DNA of 64,000 nucleotides, taken from assembly GCF_001698815.1 (NCBI RefSeq), contig NZ_LGSI01000074.1, positions 45,923 through 109,922 of the forward strand, read 5' to 3'. This stretch comes from Pseudomonas syringae. Its GTDB lineage: Bacteria > Pseudomonadota > Gammaproteobacteria > Pseudomonadales > Pseudomonadaceae. Made by a program: the position numbers and the translations under genes. Position 1 is the stretch's first letter, and each line of letters begins with the position of its first letter. Under the pieces are notes generated by a model. It ran no database searches. It saw only the letters and a program-made list of their open reading frames with translations, and was not told where the DNA came from. Shown here piece by piece: positions 58,824-64,000 of this stretch.

Positions 58824-59399
58824 TCAGCCACGTTCCACTTGAGCGTTGGCGTCTGCCAGGCAGCCGTCTACCCATTGATGAACGCGGGTGAGGGATGGCG
58901 CGGATTCGGCGTACAGAATCCGGTAGACCGTCGGCGCCACCACGCGATCGATCAGGTCCTCGGCGCTGGGCGAGGTTTCACCACGGGCCATCGCGCGATC
59001 AATGATGATCTGAAGCTGGTCGCGGGTAATCGCCATGCATTTGCCGGAACAGCTGGCGCCGTTGCTGGCTACGACGTCGCGCATCATTTCCCGGCCGGGA
59101 GCGGAATCCATGTCATCCAGGTACATCTCGGTCCAGGTCAGCAAATCATCGCGCAGATTGCCGCAATCGATGGGCGGGTCCGGGCGCAGGCGTTCCACCG
59201 CAGCATCGGCCAGCAGCGTGGTCAGGTCGCCCCAGCGACGGTAGATGGTCGATGGGGTAACGCCAGCGCGCGTCGCAATGAGAGGCACGCTTAGGTCGCC
59301 GCGCTCATGTTCGCGTAGCAGATCGCGCACTGCGCCGTGAATCGACTCTTGCACCCGGGCGCTGCGGCCGCCGGTGCGTATTCCTTCTTTAATAGCCAT
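58824..59399 (-). CDS. TetR-family repressor of the adjacent MFS exporter
   Basis: The protein has 191 residues from the ATG at 59399; a much longer in-frame ORF extends antisense through the MFS gene and is rejected. The HTH is SVPLIATRAGVTPSTIYRRW. The C-terminal domain (about 75-190) is TetR_C-like. It is divergent from the MFS gene with a 105-bp AT-rich gap (AT-rich inverted stretches such as ctaaatattagctttaat), the usual repressor-exporter layout. It also abuts the LRR-kinase gene (3-bp gap, same strand). Confidence 0.87.
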   Translation of the reverse strand: MAIKEGIRTGGRSARVQESIHGAVRDLLREHERGDLSVPLIATRAGVTPSTIYRRWGDLTTLLADAAVERLRPDPPIDCGNLRDDLLTWTEMYLDDMDSAPGREMMRDVVASNGASCSGKCMAITRDQLQIIIDRAMARGETSPSAEDLIDRVVAPTVYRILYAESAPSLTRVHQWVDGCLADANAQVERG

Positions 59400-59504
59400 G
59401 TGGCAGACCTTAACACAAAGTATTTGCTTTAAGCGGCGACAGCTAGCACACTCGGAAACGCTAAATATTAGCTTTAATGATTTGCTTGAGTGGAGAGTGT
59501 ACCC
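59400..59504. promoter_or_regulatory. tetR-MFS divergent promoter region
   Basis: taacacaaagtatttgcttt and aatattagctttaatgattt give two AT-rich copies of a (t)ttgcttta / (a)agctttaa motif. They probably hold overlapping promoters and the TetR operator. No exact palindrome was identified. Confidence 0.4.
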
Positions 59505-60713
59505 ATGTCCCTTCCTTTCCAGAAACCGGATATGCACGAACGGGGTCGCAATCACCTGGGCTTTCTGGCGTTTACCACGCTGTGCTTTTTCGCCGCCTCC
59601 AGCGCGCCGACACCGCTGTACCACCTGTACCAGCAGGCCTGGGGCTTCTCGGCTGCGATGTTGACGCTGATCTTCGCGGTTTATGCGCTGACGCTGTTGG
59701 TTGCTTTGCTGATTGTCGGTTCGTTGTCGGACTATCTGGGCCGGCGGCCGGTCATTTTCAGCGCCTTGCTGCTGGAAATCATCTCGATGCTGTTGTTCAT
59801 CATAGCCACGGATGTGATCTGGCTGGTCCTTGCGCGCATGCTTCAAGGCCTGGCCACCGGCATGGCGGCCAGCGCTCTGGGCGCAGCATTGCTGGACAGC
59901 GATCAAAAACAGGGTCCGTTGGTCAACAGTATCGCGCCAATGTTCGGTATGGCCATCGGCGCGTTGGGCACAGGCTTGCTGGTAGAGCTGGCGCCTCTGC
60001 CGCTGCTGTTGGCGTATTACCTGTTGCTGGCCGCGTTTGTGTCGCAGGCCATCTATCTGTGGCGCATGCCGGAGACAGTCAGCCGCCAGCCGGGGGTGTG
60101 GAAGTCCCTCAAGCCTTCGCTGCATGTCCCGCTCCAGGCGAGGAGTACTTTATGGCTGGTGTTGCCGGTGGATATCGCCGCCTGGTCGCTGGGCGGTTTC
60201 TACCTGTCATTGACTCCTTCGCTGTTGGCGGCGGCGACGGGTTCGACCTCGGCAATCAACGGCGGGTTAGCTGTGGCATCTCTGACCTTGAGCGGCGCAC
60301 TGGCGATCCTCAACCTGCGTTTGCGACCGCCGACCCTTGGCTTATGGATCGGCGCAAGCTTCCTGACGCTGGGCGTCGCCGTGATCCTGTCGGCAGTGAA
60401 TGCGGGTTGGCTGTGGCTGTTTTTTGTCGGGACGGTGATAGCCGGCATAGGTTTCGGCTCAAGTTTTCTCGCCGCCTTACGCTTGCTGCTGCCGCTGGCA
60501 CACGCCCACGAGAGGGCGGGTTTGATGTCGGCGTTCTACGTGCTCAGCTATCTGGCGTTCTGTGTGCCGGCCCTTGTCGCAGGGTTTTCAGCGCACACCT
60601 TCGGCTTGATCGCCACCACCAACGTCTATGGTGCGGTGGTGATTGCGCTGGCGCTGACGGCATTACTGAGCTTGCTGGTGCAGCGCAGCAATGGTCGCCG
60701 GTTGGCTGCTTGA
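59505..60713 (+). CDS. MFS transporter (drug/metabolite exporter type)
   Basis: The protein has 402 residues from the ATG at 59505 (RBS tggagag). Twelve membrane helices. Loop 2-3 carries the MFS signature LSDYLGRRPVIFSALLLEI (the G-x-L-S-D-xx-G-R-R-P motif). APTPLYHLYQQAWGFSAAML at the N-terminus is like sugar/multidrug efflux proteins of Pseudomonas. Its neighbour TetR probably represses it. Substrate unknown. Confidence 0.88.
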   Translation: MSLPFQKPDMHERGRNHLGFLAFTTLCFFAASSAPTPLYHLYQQAWGFSAAMLTLIFAVYALTLLVALLIVGSLSDYLGRRPVIFSALLLEIISMLLFIIATDVIWLVLARMLQGLATGMAASALGAALLDSDQKQGPLVNSIAPMFGMAIGALGTGLLVELAPLPLLLAYYLLLAAFVSQAIYLWRMPETVSRQPGVWKSLKPSLHVPLQARSTLWLVLPVDIAAWSLGGFYLSLTPSLLAAATGSTSAINGGLAVASLTLSGALAILNLRLRPPTLGLWIGASFLTLGVAVILSAVNAGWLWLFFVGTVIAGIGFGSSFLAALRLLLPLAHAHERAGLMSAFYVLSYLAFCVPALVAGFSAHTFGLIATTNVYGAVVIALALTALLSLLVQRSNGRRLAA

Positions 60714-60744
60714 GCGGTTTGTTGCTGAATCACCGCGTCATTCC

Positions 60745-60796
60745 GTAGGACCGGCTTTAGCCGGGAGAGCGTTCTCCCGGCTAAAGCCGGTCCTAC
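60745..60796. repeat. REP inverted pair, copy of 21164-21215
   Basis: gtaggaccggctttagccgg plus gag is perfectly mirrored around a short loop (agcgtt). It lies between two convergent genes, where it may act as a bidirectional transcript end. Confidence 0.85.
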
Positions 60797-60813
60797 AAAT
60801 TCTCAACCACCCA

Positions 60814-61572
60814 TCAAATCGCTTCAGGCAAAGCCTTCCGGGCACGCTGGGTCGCTTCGTCTTTGGCGGCGCCAACCACCGCATAGTTGTAACTGCCGCT
60901 CGACCAGTAGTCAGCCTGCAGATCGCCATCCAGGCGGCTGCCACGCGGTAGCAGATGATGCTGCGCACCGGGCGGACGGATGTAGAAACTCAGGGTGCGG
61001 CCTTCGCGATCCTTGTACACGACCATGGCTGCCGCGCCTTGTTCGGTGCTGGTCATGCGCCCGCTGACCGGTCGGAAACCGGCTGCTTCCATATTCGGCA
61101 GACGCTCGGCGCGGGCAAAGTTGCGGTCCAGCCAGCCTTGGGCGTCGTTGGGTTTTTCGGCGCTCCAGTCGCTGGCCATGTCGTCGTTGACCGCGAACAT
61201 CCGGTACGCCTGCACCGCATCGGCCATGGGCAGGGTCGCATTGCTCAGGGTCATTTCCCTGGCATGCCAGCCGCTCAGGCCGCCGCCACTCACCGCCACC
61301 AGCAACACCGCTGCCGTGGCGAAATGCCGATAGCGGTTGCGGCGCAGGCGATGGCGAATGAAGGTCGGGTCCAGTTCGGGATTTGCCTGGCGTTGCAACT
61401 GGCCGCTCAAGGCCGCGCGCAACTGTTGCGCATCTTCCTGCCATTGCTTGACCTGCAAGGCGACGTCGGGATGCGCGGCGAGCCAGGTTTCCAGTGTCGC
61501 CCGGTCGGCATCGCTGAGCTGATGGTCGACGTAAGCATTCAATACGTGTTCGCTGGGGGGCAAGGTAATCAT
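60814..61572 (-). CDS. Anti-sigma factor of the adjacent ECF sigma
   Basis: The protein has 252 residues. The N-terminal cytoplasmic part (1-80) starts MITLPPSEHVLNAYVDHQLS, a zinc-less anti-sigma domain that binds the sigma factor. One membrane helix near 85-103 (FATAAVLLVAVSGGGLSGW) is followed by a periplasmic domain with AAGFRPVSGRM and REGRTLSFYIRPPG. It overlaps the sigma gene by 4 bp. It should hold the sigma inactive until a periplasmic (probably oxidative) cue. Confidence 0.85.
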   Translation of the reverse strand: MITLPPSEHVLNAYVDHQLSDADRATLETWLAAHPDVALQVKQWQEDAQQLRAALSGQLQRQANPELDPTFIRHRLRRNRYRHFATAAVLLVAVSGGGLSGWHAREMTLSNATLPMADAVQAYRMFAVNDDMASDWSAEKPNDAQGWLDRNFARAERLPNMEAAGFRPVSGRMTSTEQGAAAMVVYKDREGRTLSFYIRPPGAQHHLLPRGSRLDGDLQADYWSSGSYNYAVVGAAKDEATQRARKALPEAI

Positions 61573-62081
61573 TTCAATATCCGCAGGGCAGGGGACAGGA
61601 TTTCGCCATCACTGATTTGGCGCAGCGCCTGACGCGCGCGCGACAGGCGGGACATGACGGTGCCAACAGGTACGTCGAGAATTTCGGCGACTTCCTTGTA
61701 ACTCAAGCCTTCCACCGAGATCCAGAGCAGCAACGCGCGCTGTTCGGTGCTCAGACGGTCGAATGCACTCAGGGTGGACTGCGCCACCACGGTGCGCTCG
61801 ACGCTGGGCTGATAATGATCGTCGCCACCCCCGGTGAACAGCTCCAGCATCCGGCTATAGCGCCGGGAGCGACGATGGGCGTCGAGAAACTGCCGGTACA
61901 GGATGGAAAACAGCCAGGCGCGCAAATCGCCCTCCGGTCGCTTGTTACCCCAGGCCGACAAGGCTTTTTCCAGGCTAGCCTGCACCAGGTCGTCGGCAGT
62001 GCTGGGGTTGCGGGTCAGCGACAACGCGAACCGGCGCATGCGCGGGATCAACTCCCGTAACTGTTCATCAAGCTCGTTCAT
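61569..62081 (-). CDS. ECF-family RNA polymerase sigma factor
   Basis: The protein has 170 residues from the ATG at 62081; a TTG at 62105 is in frame. Region 2: MRRFALSLTRNPSTADDLVQ then WLFSILYRQFLDAHRRSRR. Region 4: LLLWISVEGLSYKEVAEILD and VPVGTVMSRLSRARQALRQ. It is co-transcribed with its anti-sigma and divergent from the catalase gene. A promoter motif upstream of it (62133-62159) recurs in front of the catalase (62188-62214), which points to autoregulation and a shared regulon. Confidence 0.9.
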   Translation of the reverse strand: MNELDEQLRELIPRMRRFALSLTRNPSTADDLVQASLEKALSAWGNKRPEGDLRAWLFSILYRQFLDAHRRSRRYSRMLELFTGGGDDHYQPSVERTVVAQSTLSAFDRLSTEQRALLLWISVEGLSYKEVAEILDVPVGTVMSRLSRARQALRQISDGEILSPALRILK

Positions 62082-62132
62082 GGGCGGCGGGTTTCCGGTC
62101 TGCAACTATGATCAGGTAAGCGTGTGATCAGA

Positions 62133-62159
62133 GAGACGACGCTCCACAGCGTTTATTCC
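62133..62159 (-). promoter_or_regulatory. Putative ECF promoter of the sigma/anti-sigma operon
   Basis: On the minus strand, GGAATAAAC-G-CTG is followed by a CGTCT element 13 bases after the -35-like GGAATAAAC. The spacer contains an inverted repeat (acgct-gtgg-agcgt). It starts about 52 bp upstream of the sigma ATG. Confidence 0.6.
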
Positions 62160-62187
62160 TCCATTTATACAATTAATTTCGGAGCAG

Positions 62188-62214
62188 GGAATAAACCCTG
62201 ACAGGGTGCGTCTT
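62188..62214 (+). promoter_or_regulatory. Putative ECF promoter of the catalase/cytochrome b operon
   Basis: GGAATAAAC-C-CTG and CGTCT are in the same register as in the divergent copy. The spacer here also holds an inverted repeat (accctg-a-cagggt, 62195-62207). It is about 43 bp before the catalase-like gene ATG. Confidence 0.62.
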
Positions 62215-62256
62215 ACCGTCCACTTACCTACAGGCCATCGGCCCAGGAGATCCCCC

Positions 62257-63354
62257 ATGGTCGAGCGCTTCCCGCCGCCTGAACAGCAAAAAACGCCCTT
62301 GAGCCTTGGCAGCACCCTGCTGCGCCTGGCTGGCATTGGCGTTATCGTTTTGGCGGCCGCCACCGCGCTGGCTTATGTCGGCGGCTATCTGGATCCGCAG
62401 CGTCTGACCCCGGCACGTCTGGTCGATGGGCTGGAGCACAACAACGGCGTGCATCCCGGATTCAGGCGCAACCACCCCAAGGGCGTGTGTGTCGCAGGTT
62501 ACTTTGAAAGCAATGGCAGTGCCGCGCAGTATTCCAGCGCACAGGTGTTTTCCGCGACGCGCACTCCGGTCGAAGGTCGATTTGCCCTGCCGACGGGCAA
62601 TCCCTACTCGCCGGACAGCGCCGCGCCGTTGCGCAGTATGGCGCTGCGCTTCACCCAGGCCAACGGCCAGCAATGGCGTACCGGCATGAATGCCATGCCG
62701 GTTTTCCCGGTCGGCACGCCGCAAGCTTTTTATGAGCTGATGCAAGCGCAGGCGCCTGACCCGGCAACCGGCAAACCTGATCCCGCCAAGCCTGCCGCGT
62801 TTTTTGCCAAACACCCGGAAGCCGCGCCGTTCCTTGCTTGGGTCAAGACGGCCAAGCCGTCCGCCAGTTACGCCACCGAAACGTACAACAGCGTCAATGC
62901 GTTCTATCTGGTCAGCGCCGATGGCAAGCGCCAGGCTGTGCGCTGGAATATGGTGCCGGTCAGTCAGGATGCAGCGGCCGGTCCTGCGCCGGACGCCAAG
63001 GACTATCTGGAGCCGGACCTAGCCGACCGACTCGCCCGTGGGCCGCTGCGCTGGAACCTGATGATTACCTTGGCTGAACCGAGCGACCCGATTGACGACG
63101 CCAGCAAGCAATGGCCTGCCGAACGTCGCGCCACCAATGCCGGGACGCTGGTCATCGACAGCACGCAACCGCAAGCGGATGGCGATTGTCGTGACATCAA
63201 TTTTGATCCGTTGATCCTGCCTGCCGGTATCGCGGGTTCTGGCGACCCGTTGCTGGCGGCCCGCTCGGCGGCGTATGCATCTTCTTATCAGCGGCGTACT
63301 GGCGAAGTTGATCAATTGCCCAAAGCGGCGCCCGTTGCGGAGAAAAAATCATGA
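62257..63354 (+). CDS. Catalase-family peroxidase (SrpA-like), membrane-anchored or exported
   Basis: The protein has 365 residues from the ATG at 62257 (RBS ccaggagatc). An N-terminal hydrophobic segment (about 20-42, LAGIGVIVLAAATALAYVGG) anchors or exports it. It is the minimal catalase fold of about 310 residues: distal His in FRRNHPKGVCVAGYFESNG, the SMALRFTQANGQQWRTGMNA block, and the proximal heme Tyr in RSAAYASSYQRR. Such short forms act as heme peroxidases rather than full catalases. Coupled to the cytochrome b561 gene (4-bp overlap), which could supply electrons. Confidence 0.85.
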   Translation: MVERFPPPEQQKTPLSLGSTLLRLAGIGVIVLAAATALAYVGGYLDPQRLTPARLVDGLEHNNGVHPGFRRNHPKGVCVAGYFESNGSAAQYSSAQVFSATRTPVEGRFALPTGNPYSPDSAAPLRSMALRFTQANGQQWRTGMNAMPVFPVGTPQAFYELMQAQAPDPATGKPDPAKPAAFFAKHPEAAPFLAWVKTAKPSASYATETYNSVNAFYLVSADGKRQAVRWNMVPVSQDAAAGPAPDAKDYLEPDLADRLARGPLRWNLMITLAEPSDPIDDASKQWPAERRATNAGTLVIDSTQPQADGDCRDINFDPLILPAGIAGSGDPLLAARSAAYASSYQRRTGEVDQLPKAAPVAEKKS

Positions 63355-63890
63355 GCGCACCCACCCGACATTTCGCCCCGTTGGCGCGACTGCTGCATTG
63401 GTTGATGGCGCTGATGATCATCGCCATGCTGTTTATCGGCGCTGGCATGGTGGCTTCGGTTTCGCAACGCCACGAGTGGCTGCTCAACCTTCACAAACCG
63501 CTGGGGATCGCGATTCTGGTGTTGGTCATCCTGCGCCTGATCGTGCGTTTCTCTACGCAAACGCCGCCGCTGCCCGCCGACTTGCCGACGTGGCAGGCGT
63601 TGTCGGCCAAGCTGTCGCATTATCTGCTGTATGCACTGATGCTGGCGATGCCATTGATTGGCTGGTCGATGATTTCTGCCGCCGGAGATCCGGTGATGTT
63701 GGGCCGCTCGTTGCGACTGCCGTCAATCGTGGCGGCCAACCCGCATACCTTTGCGTTTCTGCGCCAGGCGCATACGTACCTGGCGTATCTGCTGTTTCTG
63801 ACCATTGTGTTGCATGTCGCCGCCGCGCTGTTTCACGGCTGGATCCGCCGGGACGAGGTGTTGGGCAGTATGTTGCGGGGCAGGGGCTAA
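63351..63890 (+). CDS. Cytochrome b561 family protein (CybB-like)
   Basis: The protein has 179 residues with four membrane helices. Likely heme-ligand histidines are in LARLLHWLMAL (near 16), NLHKPLGIAIL (near 48), and LTIVLHVAAALFHGW (near 150-157). It is a di-heme quinol-linked cytochrome b. The ATG overlaps the catalase-like gene's stop. I infer it passes electrons from the quinol pool to the peroxidase, as part of an envelope oxidative-stress response run by the neighbouring ECF sigma. Confidence 0.87.
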   Translation: MSAPTRHFAPLARLLHWLMALMIIAMLFIGAGMVASVSQRHEWLLNLHKPLGIAILVLVILRLIVRFSTQTPPLPADLPTWQALSAKLSHYLLYALMLAMPLIGWSMISAAGDPVMLGRSLRLPSIVAANPHTFAFLRQAHTYLAYLLFLTIVLHVAAALFHGWIRRDEVLGSMLRGRG

Positions 63891-63898
63891 GTTGCACC

Positions 63899-64000
63899 GT
63901 TGGAGCGTGGCTTGCCCGCGAAGAACGATTACGCGGTGGATCAGGGCCACCGAGGCGCCTGATTCGCGGGCAAGTCGGAACGCCGCCCGCTCGCTCCAAC
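63899..64000. repeat. REPIN at the window end
   Basis: gttggagcgtggcttgcccg pairs with the complementary extended arm ending gcccgctcgctccaac. Its interior (acgcggtggatcagggccac then cgaggcgcctgattcg) matches the REPIN at 39629-39716. Confidence 0.85.

Noticed and set aside
59400..60125. Upstream extension of the TetR gene
   Set aside because: The extension is antisense to the MFS gene and shows no conserved features. The ATG at 59399 starts a normal TetR.
59477..60748. 423-codon open frame in a different frame over the MFS gene
   Set aside because: The frame beginning at 59505 has the MFS signature and helices; this one does not.
1..64000. CRISPR arrays, tRNA or rRNA genes, prophage
   Set aside because: No regularly spaced short direct repeats, no cloverleaf or rRNA sequence and no phage structural genes were recognised. 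Repeats seen are REP/REPIN type.

Overview
The window is a 64 kb, GC-rich stretch of Pseudomonas chromosome, most like the P. fluorescens group. The evidence is the gene content (araFGH with a lactonase, split pqiA, PQQ-dependent alcohol dehydrogenase, FecI/FecR/TonB, protealysin/emfourin) and about fifteen REP/REPIN-type inverted repeats between genes. No rRNA, tRNA, CRISPR array or prophage was seen. One IS3-family insertion sequence is present.

Layout. 1-4078: sulfur-compound genes (thiol dioxygenase, GST, and a rhodanese/cystathionine-lyase fusion with a dnaX-like slippery heptamer at its domain junction). 4087-6828: zinc-type ABC importer behind a perfect Zur-like palindrome, led by a 43-aa membrane peptide. 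6937-13807: L-arabinose/aldose module (epimerase, FadR-type regulator, lactonase, AraFGH). 14114-18118: Fur box, FecI/FecR and a TonB-dependent receptor with a signalling domain. 18125-27749: LacI regulator, peptide-type ABC importer, amidase and carbamoylase-type hydrolase. 27768-29992: REPINs, a probable dispersed repeat and the IS3 element. 29998-31546: methyltransferase and XRE regulator. 31919-35433: pqiA1-pqiA2-pqiB-pqiC.

35674-42161 is the most interesting segment. It holds a sigma-54-type promoter and quinohemoprotein alcohol dehydrogenase, an AldA-type aldehyde dehydrogenase, an AcoR-like sigma-54 activator, and a solitary pqqA peptide gene with its own sigma-54-type promoter. One palindrome type (CGCNAC-RGGT-GTNGCG) lies upstream of both sigma-54 promoters. 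I infer an alcohol-responsive regulon that makes the enzyme and the precursor of its cofactor together, while pqqBCDE lie elsewhere.

42234-45926: LysR, D-tartrate dehydratase and DctA. 45923-47333: emfourin and protealysin. 47481-50130: small envelope or hypothetical proteins. 50259-54283: AraC regulator and a short beta-oxidation-like operon. 54300-56345: divergent solitary VgrG. 56692-60713: YebC-family protein, LRR protein kinase, TetR and MFS exporter. 60814-63890: ECF sigma/anti-sigma facing a catalase-like peroxidase and cytochrome b561, with near-identical ECF-type promoters on both sides of the divergent gap.

All product calls come from reading the sequence and remembered family features; no searches were run.
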